DNA of 64,000 bases from Morella rubra (GCA_003952965.2 CM025851.1:20044874-20108873), one strand, 5' to 3'. Shown: positions 35,857 through 47,191, counted from the stretch's first letter. The notes: generated by a model from the letters alone, not told the origin. Program-made: numbers and translations.

Positions 35857-36249
35857 TCCACGGGGATGGTTAGACGCCACTCATGCTGACTGCCCAGAAT
35901 ATGGAAAATTCAATAAAAAAACAAAAAAACAAAAAAAAACAAAGCTTGCCTTTGGTAATTTTTCTTATTTTCATTATCTTTTTTGTTGTCTCCTTTATCT
36001 CTGTTTTCTTTTCCATTTTTTGTTTTGGGCCAAGGTAATTAATAGAAAATCGCTTACTCTTCATTGACATCCACCAGACACACAATTACCCTCTTCCACC
36101 ATCATCCTAGTCAGTGACAGAACCAGGACTCAAGTGGAGGGGGCAAACTCTTAAGGCAAAATGACATCTCAAAAATTTTTCTTACCTCATGCAAAAAGTG
36201 TCTTAGAGTTAAAATATTGAAAATTAAGGACTAAAAGCATTAAAAAATT

Positions 36250-36417
36250 TTCCCAACATCATATTCTTCAACAGGTTTACGTAATCTCAGGTCAGCAACA
36301 ATATCATCCGGACTAAACAAAAGACGATGTCTTTTTGAACTAGTATTCACATCAGAAGTAGGAGTACTAGACAACTCCATGCTGGTTGACTTTTTTTTTA
36401 TCAAAAACTTATCCATT
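36250..36417 (-). pseudogene. N-terminal exon of a TTF-finger hAT transposase
   Basis: The minus-strand frame starts MDKFLIKKKSTSMELSSTPT, continues KRHRLLFSPDDIVADLRLRK and stops soon after. This matches the start of plant hAT transposases of the TTF-type zinc-finger group (annotated as zinc finger MYM-type protein 1-like), where a lysine-rich start leads to a DPGLRKPI-like segment. The zinc finger and catalytic part would lie downstream, toward 36112, but only ~140 bp remain. The gene is a truncated remnant. Confidence 0.6.
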
Positions 36418-37012
36418 ATCTAAATAAAACAAAACAAAAATAAACAATTACAATTTACAAACAGAACAAGGTTTCTCTTTTTATAAAAAAAATATTTTGA
36501 ATCACCCACAGATAGAGAGAGAGGAGAGAATAGAAGGGAGGAAAGGAATACACCATTCTTTGGATTATGTCATGATGGAAATCAAGGCACCGCTTTGAAG
36601 GATTTCGTTCAAATCCCAATTAGGCCGGTTACGAGGGCAGGAGCCAAGAAGTTTAAAGATGTACTCAACGGTCTAATTCAAGAGGCATGGGCTCAAGCAA
36701 ATGCATGGAGGCCCATTGAGCATGATCCACGTGAACAACAAAGGATTTTCAACATGATTCAAGTTCTAGAAGGATCCGGTTAAGGCTAAACTCAAATTGG
36801 CAAGACAATATTCTAGAAGACTCAATTAGGCGCCACTTTAAGGAGGCTCAATTAGGCGCCCCTTTCTTCCCTTTTTTGGTTCGATTACATGGCTATTTAG
36901 GCGCCATTTTGTTTCCTTTCTTGGCTCTTGTAGGCGCCAACTTTTATTGTCTTTTTAGTTGTTTTTGTTTTAGGCGTGTTAGGCTTTATTTCCCTGTTTT
37001 TTTAGTTGCCTT

Positions 37013-38679
37013 TGTGAGTCTAAATAACAACCCAAGAGGGGAGGTGAATTGGGTTTTTCAAAAACGTCTCCCCTTTTTAATAAAAATGCAGATCTGAAAA
37101 ATATACTATTTCTACAAATACAGAGCAGATCTGAATATGCTTAATGCTTCTTAATAAAGAACAATAAATCATAAAGCATAAATCTCCACAAGTATGAATA
37201 TGTACTGAAACGTAAGAGAGATAGAGTTAGAGAGATGACACCGTAATTTTAGGTGGTTCGGCCAACACTTGCCTACGTCCACCCCCAAGGCTATTGACCT
37301 TGGGCTTCCTTCACTATTCTCCAAATAGCAAATACACCTTAGCTTCCTGGGTGCTAAGAACCTTTACAAAGCTTTTTTCGAGCTCACACTTCAACTCTCT
37401 CACAAATCCAAAACCCAAGGGATTTCTTCTACTCTCACAAGTAGGACAAGTGTTTACCCAACACTCCTCACAAATCCCAAAACCCAAGGGATTTCTTCTA
37501 GAGTAGGACAAGTGTTCACCCAACACTTAAGTGTTTTACAAATAATGGGTACAATAAGGAATGGCTCTCTAAGCCGAATATGCAAGTGGAAAGCTCACAA
37601 CTTGTGGAATGGCTCTCTAAGCCGAATTAGCAAATGAAAAGCTCAATAAAGTGCAAGAAGACAAGATTCTTGAATGAAACCTAAAGTTTGGCAAGTAGGA
37701 GCATAGGCTTTCTTGATAGGTGCGGTCTTCCCTCTTCTTCAAAGCACTTTCTCTCTCTAGAAGTTAGGGCACGATTGATTGCAAGTGTACTGTCTCTTCT
37801 TCAAGAAACTTCTCTCTCTTTGGAGGCTAGATCGTCAAGGATAGCACGAGAAGAAGATTTAACAATGGGAGCTTTGATCTTGGAGGAATCAGCAAATGAA
37901 ATCTTTAGATCTTGGCTTTTTCTCTCTCTAGATGTTGCGATGATGATCGAGCTACTTCTTCTCTCTGCATCTCGTTCTTCTTATAGCCCCTAGGTCTTCA
38001 ACGGTCATCAAGTGGCTTCATTTTACCGTTGGAGGGGTTTAAAAGACTTTTTGAAACATTTTAGATGATCTGACGTCGTTTCCAGGATATCTGCAATTTC
38101 GCACTATGTGTCGACACATTGATAGTATGTGCTGACACATTAAAACTTGGCCTGAAATTTTTCTCTCGGGAGACAGTGCAATGTGTCGACACATAGTCTT
38201 CAATGTGTCGACACATTGAACACTTAGTCTGAAAATGCTGTCAACAGTGAATTTTTACATTTTGGAGTAGGGCTCTCGGGTGTAAGTGCAATGTGTCGAC
38301 ACTTCCAACACTTAGTCAAAAAAAACATTTTGAATGACCTAAAAAATAAACTCTCGGGAAGTAGTTCAATGTGTCGACACTATGGTCCAATGTGTCGACA
38401 CTTCCAACACTTAGACAAAAAATTGTTCTTTCTCAGCAACTACTTCAATTTAATAAATATAAAAAAATACTTACAATATAAAAGATGATTAATTAGCAAG
38501 TGTAATGATGATCAAGTATGCTTGGAGAGATTTTAGAATAAGGAAACCTTGATACTCTAAAAACATAATTTTCTTGAAAGGAATTTCAATGTAAAAACTA
38601 AAAGACTTGAACGAGTATGAAAACTTTGTTATCATCAAAATCAAAATTGATTGTTTGTAAGAACAACCTTGGGCTAACA
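37013..38679 (-). mobile_element. SIRE-type copia solo LTR (fossil), minus orientation
   Basis: This 1667-bp LTR starts (plus strand) TGTGAGTCTAAATAACAACC and ends GGGCTAACA. The 5-bp duplication GCCTT is perfect (37008-37012 and 38680-38684). Seven GTGTCGACAC-like palindromes lie between 38105 and 38405. It is longer than the copy at 33687, partly through duplicated segments (compare 37380-37440 with 37460-37510, and 37560 with 37608). Confidence 0.93.
38100..38410. repeat. Cluster of GTGTCGACAC palindromes
   Basis: Near-perfect palindromes of the form ATGTGTCGACACAT recur about every 15-100 bp: near 38106, 38134 (variant), 38190, 38203, 38288, 38369 and 38390. They alternate with CTCTCGGG-containing text. 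Equivalent clusters lie at 24537-24705 and 33962-34080. Confidence 0.93.
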
Positions 38680-39594
38680 GCCTTGTTCTCTTTTAGGCGA
38701 GTAGGATTTATCCCTTAATTAGGTGATTTGTGTTAGGGTTTTCTTCTTGTAATGGCCGACCTATATATAGGTGCCTAAGTAATGAAAAACGCAGACCTTC
38801 ATTTTTTACGAAATTGTGAGAGTATTTTTCTTGGTTCTTTGAATAACTTCTCGAACTTATCGGGATTTCCCGTGGCGTTCATCTCGACTTATCAAACGGA
38901 GTTCCCACCACCATTTGTGGCGTCTTCCTTATACCAAGGTTCTTGTTTATGATAAACAACGGGTCGAGGTCTTCCATTCGAAGCTGTCCTAGAACGATCT
39001 TGGGTTCCTTATTCGTTGTTGGGTTTCGTTATTCTTGACGAGGTTCACATCATGTCATTCCATTTCTTTGCTTACTTTTTGCTCTAACCAAAGATTAGAT
39101 ACAATGTTAGGCAAAGAATACTAACCTTTGATCTCGTTTCTTCGTCTTTTTTCCTAAAAAAGAAACAAACTCACACTTAAGGTAGAGACTGTTTTCTAAT
39201 CGTATTAGTTTCTAGGAGACCCTTAAATAATCGATTGGAAGTTGGAAAATACAACTCTTTGTAGATCTTCTTAAAAGTATAAAAGAGTGCTCTATTTTCT
39301 TATCTCTTTACCAATTAGCCCACAACATTTCCATATGATTTCAAACCGATGTACCGTAGACAACAGTCGTCATTAAATGTAAAGGAATTATCGTAAAATG
39401 ACGTGAGAGAGCTGGGAAAGAGACACGTATTCAACTTTCAGGAGGGGGGGGGGGGAGCTGGGGTGGGCCAAGGGGGCAAACACGTAAAAATGAGCACAGA
39501 AAGGAAAGGACTAGATGCACACATTTGGAGTGCAGAACTAAGAAGGGGCAGCCGCCCAGGCTTGCCGCGCCCTGCGTCCGCCACTAATCCTAGT

Positions 39595-40690
39595 GGCTCT
39601 TAAAGAATATTGGGATTATATTGGGAAAGTGAAGTATGTTGGGATTATGATTAAGAAAGAATTATCTTGAAAAAGTGCAAAGTGTGAATTGAATGAATTT
39701 TAGAATACTTAAGAATTTTAAAGGATCAGCAAAAATTTTTTGTTGAATGGAATTAATTTTAGAAAATATGATATCCTTGTAGAAGATAAAATAAGGATTA
39801 ACATTACCAATTGAAAGATATAACTTGCGTAGAAAGAAAAAAAAACTGAAAGTTATAACTTATTAGATAACAAACATTAAGTAGTGAGTTTAATCTTACC
39901 AGACCCTCTTGCTTCTCCGCTAAATATAGATATACCCGTGGCATAATCATGCCATGCCCGTAATCAAGGCTTGCATGCCTGTTTTGAGGCTTTCTCAGTA
40001 AGTTCTTTACGGATAAGATTTTAAAGAATTTTTCTGTCATGCAAGATAGTGTATTTATAATCCAATCCTCCCATTAATCAAACATACCCATCTATATTTT
40101 CTTTGTAAATTAAACATATTATGGGCTTAGTCTCGCACTATGACAAGTGGACATGATCATGGACGAAATCAGAATTAGACATTAGTGGGGTCAATTACAC
40201 AAATAATTTTCGAGGACCAACGTGAGGAAAACAGTAAAAACATTTTCTGTTAAGTAACCGAAGTTGTACAAAATTTCATGTAATACTACTAAACTAAGAA
40301 AGTTTTCATCCAATTGAAATTCTTTCTAATTCTCTACTCGAATTTAGAAAGATGCGAATTAGTATATGAACCCCACAACATTTAATTCTTGAAATAATAA
40401 ATGTTTATGATGAGAGAGAAACACAACATGCATTAAATATTGTATAGTCATATTGTCTTATAATTAATACAAACAGCATTAAATATTGTAGATTTCATAA
40501 ATTATGTCTTTATTTCTTTAATTAGCAAATTGAGGAGGATCTTACTCCCTATATGATGCATAGTTTATACTATTCTGTAATTAATACAAATTGTATTCAA
40601 TGGTGTGGGTCCATAAATTATATATTTTTTTTTTTAAAGTAGCGAATTGATGAAGATCTCCCCTCTGCGTGACTCTGTAAGACTGACTCT
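39595..40690. other. AT-rich intergenic sequence
   Basis: No gene is recognised. A block around ATTAATACAAA and CATTAAATATTGTA recurs in degenerate form at about 40430, 40485 and 40575. Confidence 0.4.
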
Positions 40691-40693
40691 GTA

Positions 40694-41094
40694 GGGATGT
40701 TCGGTTTGTAAAAAATTAGAAGATTTTTAAGATTTTGATAGAATTGTGAATATTTATGTAGATTTGAGTTTCATAGGTTTTTGTGTAAAAGTTGGTGAAA
40801 ATTTTTAAAGATATTTTTTTTGTTAGAGTTTGTAAAAAAGTGTAGTGAAAGATGATTTGATGTAATTGTTTAATAAAAAAATATTGAAGTTAGGTGAAAA
40901 TATATGGAGAGAGAATATTTGTTATAATTTTTTTTGAAAAAGTATTAGAATTTGTGTAAAAAGTTGTTGAAGATTGTGTAAAAGATATTAATGTTTGTGT
41001 ATGAATTTTTGAGATTTTGGATGTTAGTTTCATAAATTTTGTTGAATCCTATTATATTGTAGAATACTTTTATAAACGAACATGCTCTGAATCT
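40694..41094. mobile_element. Harbinger-like MITE
   Basis: Ends GGGATGTTCGGTTTGT and the complement of GAGCATGTTCGTTTAT resemble those of 6795-7910. The interior is built of GTTTGTAAAAAAGT-like T/G-rich text. The right end is duplicated (GAACATGCTC at 41080 and 41138). The target duplication is not clear. Confidence 0.65.
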
Positions 41095-41439
41095 CATATG
41101 TTGAATCCTATTATATTCTAGAATACTTTTGTAACGAACATGCTCTAAATCTCATCTTGCAATCCATGCACCCGAAGATCCTAATTCGGGCTTCTTTTTT
41201 TTTGGAGGGGGGAGGGTTAAGTGGGTTAGATTTCTGATTGCTTCCACAAGCCAACTCAAAACCAACAGCTGTAAAAAGAATCTATAGAGCTGTATTCCAA
41301 CAGAAATGTATGGCAGCCTTTTTTTTTTTTTAATTTACCGACAAAAATGAGTTCTTTGGCCTCTCTCTGCCGTCAATGGGTATATGGTAGGGGTGCCCAA
41401 GTTACCGGCCAACCCGGACTGAAATGGATCGGTTTTGGC

Positions 41440-41560
41440 CAAACCGGTCCCCTTTTTTGATACCGGATTTACAGGTCCGAGAAACCGGTGTACTCCGGTC
41501 CGGTTCTGGGTTACCTATATGGAAAACCGGAACTGGACCGAAGTATATCACTCCAAACTG
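41440..41560. repeat. Left subterminal CCGG-rich repeats of the hAT element
   Basis: Repeated AACCGG, GGTCC and CCGGTCCGG motifs in both orientations. The right end has the partner array (45660-45785) with runs of GGACC. In hAT elements such subterminal repeats are known transposase-binding sites. That role here is inference. Confidence 0.85.
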
Positions 41561-42059
41561 GTCCTTACTGGTTTAAAAAAAAAACGCCTGGATGAATTGG
41601 ACCCCCGCGCCCCCCCCCCCAACCTTTCTCTTTCTCGTGCCCCCCCCCCCAAAATGCGCGTTTAGCATTTTTTAAAAAAAAAAAAGAATCTTTGGACGCG
41701 CACCCCCCAACCCTTCTCTCTCCCGCGCCCCCCTCTTTTCTATTTTCAGAAAACCCTAATTTCCCCCCTCCCCTGCCGCCTCCCCCTCCTCCCTTGCGCC
41801 TCCCTCCTTCCCCCTCCACCTCCAAGCTCCAGCTTGCGGCCCTCTCCCTCCCTCCACCACCTTACAGCCGTCTGTAAGTTATTTATTTCCTTCTTTCTTT
41901 TTTTTTTTTTTTTTAACATCAGTAAGTTCAATATCTATTTAGTTTTTTCCCTTCATATGCTACGTTCATATTGTTGTCACTTGTCACTTGTCAGTATAGT
42001 GTTAATGTGTTATATACATTGGATAACATCAGTAAGATTTTCTATTTAGTTTTTTCTTG

Positions 42060-42300
42060 CTATTTTTTTCCATAATTATTAGGCTTTATCACTGACTTAA
42101 TTATTAAGATATGTAGTATTAATTATTCATATTTCATATCTAATATGCATATTTCATAATTAATATGTAGTATTAATTATTCATATCTAATATGCATATT
42201 TCATATTGCCAATAGCAGTAAATAGATATAAGAGATACTATCTAATATGCCAATATGAAATATGTAGATATTGGCATATTCTATTTGAAGCTTGACATTG
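42060..42300. repeat. AT-rich short tandem text in the hAT leader
   Basis: ATTAATTATTCATAT, TAATATGCATATTTCAT and TTGGCATATT recur several times in direct and inverted order. It lies between the C-rich leader and the transposase start, probably in an intron of the 5' untranslated region. Confidence 0.6.
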
Positions 42301-42653
42301 GCATATTAGTTTGTATTTATTATTTAATTTTTTTAGTGCAGGTTACGAGATTGTGAGTTTTGAAGTTGTGTTGTTTGAGGTCAGTGCATTGCATTGAGGT
42401 AAAAATTTGTTCACTTATTTAGTTAATTATTTATTATAGTTCATTAGTTAATTTAGTATTTTAGAGTATAGGTTAGGTTGTGAAACTGTGGAGGATGGGC
42501 TTGATTGGATTATTGATAATTGATTGAATATTTGCTTTTGAAATTGTGTTGATATTTGCTTGTTTAGTATATCACATTTAGGTATTAGTAATTTAGTATA
42601 TATTGTGACATTGGAGTATATATTTTGATGCATTGTTTGTTCACCTTTGCTAG

Positions 42654-45022
42654 ATGGATAATCAATCTGAACCAACCATAGAGGGTCAGGGAGCACCGTC
42701 TAATACTATGTCTCCTGTAATTGATTTAGAGTCTGGCCAAGATGTCCTTAGTCCTACTCCTACTCGTTCCAACCAAAGTCGGCCTCCAAACGTAAAGCAT
42801 CTATGGTATGGGATCACATGACAAAGAAGACAGATTGTGATCCCAATTACCCCATGTGTTATTGTAATTACTGTAAGAAAGAGTATCTTTGTGACAGTAA
42901 TAGAATTGGTACCTCGACCCTTAAGAATCATGTCTTGAAGTGTGAGAAAAATCCTATGAATAGGATAAAAGGTCCAATGGATAAATATGAAACACAGTTG
43001 ACTGGTAATGCAGCCACTGAAGGAGAGAGTGAAAATGTTGGGCCTAGTTTGATAGTCCATAAGTATAATGCAGCGGTTTCAAGGCAAAAGCTTGCAGAGA
43101 TGTGTATAATTGATGAGATGCCATTTAGGGTAGTGGACAGGTCAAGGTTTTAAGGCCTTTATTAAGTCACTTGTACCTAGTTTCCAAATGCCTTCTCGCC
43201 AAACCGTGCAAAGAGATGTTTTAAAGATTTATGAAGATGAGAAGGAGAAGTTGAAAGGACTTTTTAATTCATGTGCATGCAGAGTTAGTTTGACTACCGA
43301 CACATGGACCTCAGTGCAGAACTTAAATTACATGACTCTCACAGCGCACTTTGTTGATAATGATTGGAAGTTGCGCAAAAGGATTATAAACTTTTGTCAA
43401 GTTCCTAATCATAAGGGGGAAACAATTGGGAAGTATGTGGAGCTTGCTTACTAGATTGGGGTATTGATCGAATCTTTTCTGTTACAGTTGACAATGCTTC
43501 TTCTAATGATGGTGCTATTCGTTTTCTGAGAAGGTTTTTGAAGGATAATTTATTAGAGGGCATGTATCTTCATATGAGATGTTGTGCGCACATTCTTAAC
43601 CTTGTTGTTTGTGAGGGGTTAAAGGATTGTGATGAGTCTATTGTGAAAGTCCGAAACGCAGTGAGGTATGTGAGATCCTCTCCATCAAGGTTGGAGAAAT
43701 TTAAGCTTTGTATTGATTATATAAAGATTGGTACAAAGAAATTGGTTTCTCTTGATGTGCAAACTAGATGGAATTCAACATATCTCATGTTGGAGAGTGC
43801 AGAAAAGTTTCAAGCAGCTTTTCTAAGATTAGAGACTGATGATTCTTCCTTTAATCGTGCAATGTGTGCGGGAGATGGACTTGGACCTCCCACGAGGAGG
43901 ATTGGGAGAAGATAAGAATCTTTGTTATGTTTTTGAAGGTCTTCTTTGATGCTACTGTCAAACTTTCTGGGTCATTGTATGTGACATCAAACATATTCTT
44001 CCCTGAGCTTTGTCAAATTCAGTCACATTTGATTAGAATGTCTAAGAATGACAACGCAGTAGTTCGCAACATGGCAATAGAGATGAAGACCAAGTATGAT
44101 AAGTATTGGGGCAATGTGGAGAAAGTGAACATGATGATATTCGTTGCAAGTGTGCTTGATCCTAGAGGCAAATTGGGTGTGGTAGAGTATTGGTTGAAGA
44201 AAATATATACATCGGATTTGGCAAATACTTTGATATCATCTACAAAGTGTTTGTTGGAGGCTTTGTTTGATGAATATAACATGATCTATGGAGATTCAAG
44301 CACGACACGTTCACAGGTATATCATTTGTAGTTTCTAATGTATTTCTTTTAATTATTTGAATTTTATTTGATTTGTAAATTATTTGTAACTTCTAATTTA
44401 TTCATTTTAATTATTGTACATAGGGTTTTGAGCCTCCATCTGCTAGTGTTGATTTTACTATGGATGATGCCTCTGGCTCTAGTGGCATAGTAGACGTCCC
44501 ATATTTTGAGATGTATGAGCAAGATAATGAAGTTGAGTATGTCAAGTCTGAAATTGAAGCATATCTAACAGATAGGTGTGAGTCACGTAATACCCCGTCT
44601 TTTGATATTTTGACTTGGTGGGGGAACAATAAATCCAAATATCCAATACTTGCGAGGGTGGCAAGGGATGTGCTGGCTATGCCTGTTTCTACAGTTGCTA
44701 GTGAGTCAGCATTTAGCACGGGGGTCGTGTGCTTGATCCTTTTCTCAGTTCTTTGTCTCCAGTCACAATTGAGGCTATTGTGTGCTCTCAAAATTGGTTG
44801 AAGGATCCAATTAAGTTAGATATTCGGGAGTCACTGGACGAAGTTGAGGTCTTTGAGGCGTTAGAATCAGGTAATACTATTATATTTTGTTTCTATGTTG
44901 GTTAATTTTTTTAATTTTGTAAGTTCTAGTTATTTATGAAGATTTGAACATGTTTTTGTCATAAATTATTAGGAATAATGTTTAACTCACTAGTGGCTCG
45001 GCTTGAGATAACTGAAGACTAA
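42654..45022 (+). pseudogene. hAT transposase (RICESLEEPER-like), frameshifted
   Basis: It starts MDNQSEPTIEGQGA. The parts in order: BED zinc finger at about 42803-42960 (MCYCNYCKKEYLC with a downstream HVLKC); hAT core with TTDTWTSVQNLNYMTLTAHF and CCAHILNLVVCEGLKD; LDVQTRWNSTYLMLE; VASVLDPRGK; then, after an intron at 44318-44423 (GT-AG), the dimerisation domain with FDILTWWGNN and VASESAFSTG. A short last exon ends at 45022. About five one-base frameshifts are visible, near 42790, 43140, 43435, 43890 and 44720, and few other stops, so inactivation looks recent. It catalysed cut-and-paste transposition in the nucleus. Confidence 0.92.
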
Positions 45023-45659
45023 TTTAATTTGATTTCATGGTAAGTTTTTATCTCTTTTTTATAATAATGCCCACTATATTGTTTATTAGTTTATTATCTC
45101 ACGTGTAAATTTTTTTTCCTTTTACAGCTTTCATGGGAGATGGACAATTCACAACCGGACAGTGGACACATTAATGGATATTTTAATGACATGTATTATT
45201 AATTATACTTTTAGTTTGTTGATTTGATTATTTTGTTGTTTGTTATGGCTTGTAATAGAGTAGTGTAGTTAGTAATTACTAATTAATTTTACTTGTAATT
45301 CTATTTGATACTTTTATTTTAGACTTCCTTTATATTGTAATGTCTATTTGTTTTGTTGATTTTAAATATATGCTTTAAATTTTAAAATGTATGATTTATT
45401 ATCTTAAAAAAACTAGGATTTAGAACTCTTTAATTAGAGCTTAGTATTTTCTTCAAATCAAATGTAACAACTTTTACAAAATTTGGTTGAAATGTAACCA
45501 AATATTTCGTGTAAAAATAGGCCAAAAAATTGATGTAAAGAAACCCAAAAAATGGTCCCAAAAAGTCCAAAATAAAACCCCAAAAAAGGCCTAAAAAAGT
45601 AAAAATGCTAAGAGGCCCAAACTAAAAAAAGGCCCAAAATGTCATGGCCCAAACCGTCC

Positions 45660-45785
45660 AATCCGGACCGGTGAAACCAGGGACCGGACCGGACCGGTTC
45701 TATTAGAATGACCGGTCCGGTCCGGTATGTTCACTCTACAAAATTACCGATTTAGCCGGCCGGACCGGACCGGACCGGACCGGCC
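45660..45785. repeat. Right subterminal CCGG-rich repeats of the hAT element
   Basis: Contains GGACCGGACCGG runs and a terminal stretch of five CCGGA units. It forms an inverted partner to the left array. CpG density is far above the neighbouring sequence. Confidence 0.88.
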
Positions 45786-46112
45786 ATTAGACAGCCCTAG
45801 TATATGGCACCCGAAGGCTGAATGGCTCCTCATCAGAGAGCAAATTCAATAACTCTTCTGCCACAGTGAAGGGGCATGGCCATTGTACAGAGAAGGTTCC
45901 ATTTTTGTACCAAGGGAGCCCACCACACCCTGCACTGTAAAATTGAAGCACTACCGTCCGTTCATTCTTATCGTCAAAATGTCCAGAAGGCTAGGCACGA
46001 AGAAACCAACAAGAAATATAGCCAATCCAGACTTTCCTTGCCATAGAGCAACCTTACCAAGAGGTCCATTTGTGTCCTTTAGCAAGACTAAAAATAGGAA
46101 TTCGCATTGCGC

Positions 46113-47191
46113 CTAGAACAGCAAACAGATCTTGTTCGGGGCACCAAACAAAGGGCGTACTGGATAATATCGCAACAATACAGCAAAATAGGTCCGGATG
46201 CTAAGTTTAGTAGCTCCAAGTTAGGCCTGGTACGTATAATTGGCCTACATGTAAACAGGCATACAAATATGATAAGTACTGATAGGCAACAGTGAATGAA
46301 GTTTTTTCAGCAGAAAAAATTCCATCCACACAAGTCTAAAGCAACTCAGATTAGGCTTCCAACAGAGATGCACCAATAATGGTAGGTTTGTTAAAAAATG
46401 GAGTAGCTTCTACTGGATAATCTGCGAATTTGTAGGTTTAATTCAAAGAGGACTCACTGGAATTGATGCTGCATTCATCAAATGGCACTTCTGAGATGGG
46501 TAACAAATCATCAGAAACATGGAATAACAGAGAGAGCCAACAGTGTTAATAATGTCTCCGAGGAAATCTAAAGCCTCCTGCTTGTAAAAGGCACATCACT
46601 GTATAGCTTAAATTGATATTGAAAGAACGCTGGTGATGAGAAATATAATACAAAAGAACACTACAGAACGACAACAAGGAAAGATCTATCTCGAAAGTTC
46701 AAACTAGCTTTGGCATTGAATGAAAACAGATACAATCAAATGTTTACAAGTTTGGTCTCAACCACAATGCAATTCAAAACACAACCTCAAAAGAGACAGA
46801 GAGAGACCCAAAACCTCCTACTAGCTACTAAATGGAAACACTTGATGGAAACACAATGCCTTACTTCTCCACTAATGACTAATCCATAGCTGCGGTGTTG
46901 AGACAAACAAGAGAATAAGGCATTATATCAGCCAGCAGATGACACTATGATTTGTTTGTCAAACTATTCCCAAAAGAACTCGAGCTGATCCCACAAACAT
47001 GCAGATCAAATAATTAACGATAGAAGCCTCTAAGCAGTGACAAAGATGACTATTATTCTTCCAATGAACTAAGGATTAACACCTTCGGATATCAATTGAA
47101 ATGAAGTTATCACAGCCACTTAACATATATTGTCAAATAGGCATAAATACTGCAACGTCAACCTCTCAGAATGCTTCAAAAGATGTCCATA
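46113..47191. other. Region downstream of SLD (3' untranslated part and spacer)
   Basis: The first several hundred bases below 47191 should hold the SLD 3' untranslated region. I see no decisive polyadenylation signal. Minus-strand open stretches at about 46600-46436 may be an upstream exon of the unidentified gene at 45929, but two frames are open there and I cannot choose. Confidence 0.35.

Larger units (their letters stand above)
36590..39160 (+). mobile_element. Ty3/gypsy 3' fragment with LTR-like text (fossil), split
   Basis: 36595-36783 encodes PVTRAGAKKFKDVLNGLIQE, typical of the extreme C-terminus of plant Ty3/gypsy pol. LTR-like text follows, with repeated AGGCGCC segments at 36828, 36853, 36899 and 36932. 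It is interrupted at 37013 by the solo LTR and resumes at 38685 to about 39160. Most of the element is absent. Confidence 0.65.
36112..39586. mobile_element. hAT-family element carrying LTR-element fragments
   Basis: Ends are CAGTGACAGA at the left and the complement of TAGTGGCGGA at the right, with a perfect 8-bp target duplication ATCCTAGT (36104-36111 and 39587-39594). The left subterminal part carries a minus-strand transposase-like exon (36250-36417). The centre is a Ty3/gypsy end fragment split by a SIRE-type solo LTR. The right subterminal part (39520-39586) resembles the start of 34964-35856. So a hAT element acquired, or was invaded by, a gypsy fragment. Confidence 0.82.
41388..45799 (+). 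mobile_element. 4.4-kb hAT transposon with recently decayed transposase gene
   Basis: Ends TAGGGGTGCCC and the complement of TAGGGCTGTCT match the hAT terminal pattern. The 8-bp target duplication GTATATGG is perfect (41380-41387 and 45800-45807). Subterminal regions are dense in ACCGG and GGTCCGG motifs. A C-rich leader (41600-41880) precedes the transposase gene, which fills 42654-45022. It is otherwise complete end to end, so it could once have moved by itself. Confidence 0.94.
41373..46112 (-). pseudogene. Tail of an unidentified host gene, interrupted at its stop codon by a hAT element
   Basis: The minus-strand exon 45929-45800 reads LPWYKNGTFSVQWPCPF, then VAEELLNLLSDEEPFSLRVP and YT. 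Without the hAT insertion the next codons (41387-41373) would be CAT-TGA, ending ...PYTH. With it, the frame enters the transposon terminus and stops after RAV. An exon at 46112-46058 fits in phase through a 128-bp GT-AG intron. A further phase-compatible stretch is possible at 46590-46450. I do not recognise the protein. Codon choice and splice sites make it look real, but it could be an old gene fragment. It lies downstream of SLD on the same strand. Confidence 0.4.

Noticed and set aside
38100-38410. Spaced palindromes as a CRISPR or integron array
   Set aside because: They are irregularly spaced motifs within a copia LTR that recur in other LTR copies.
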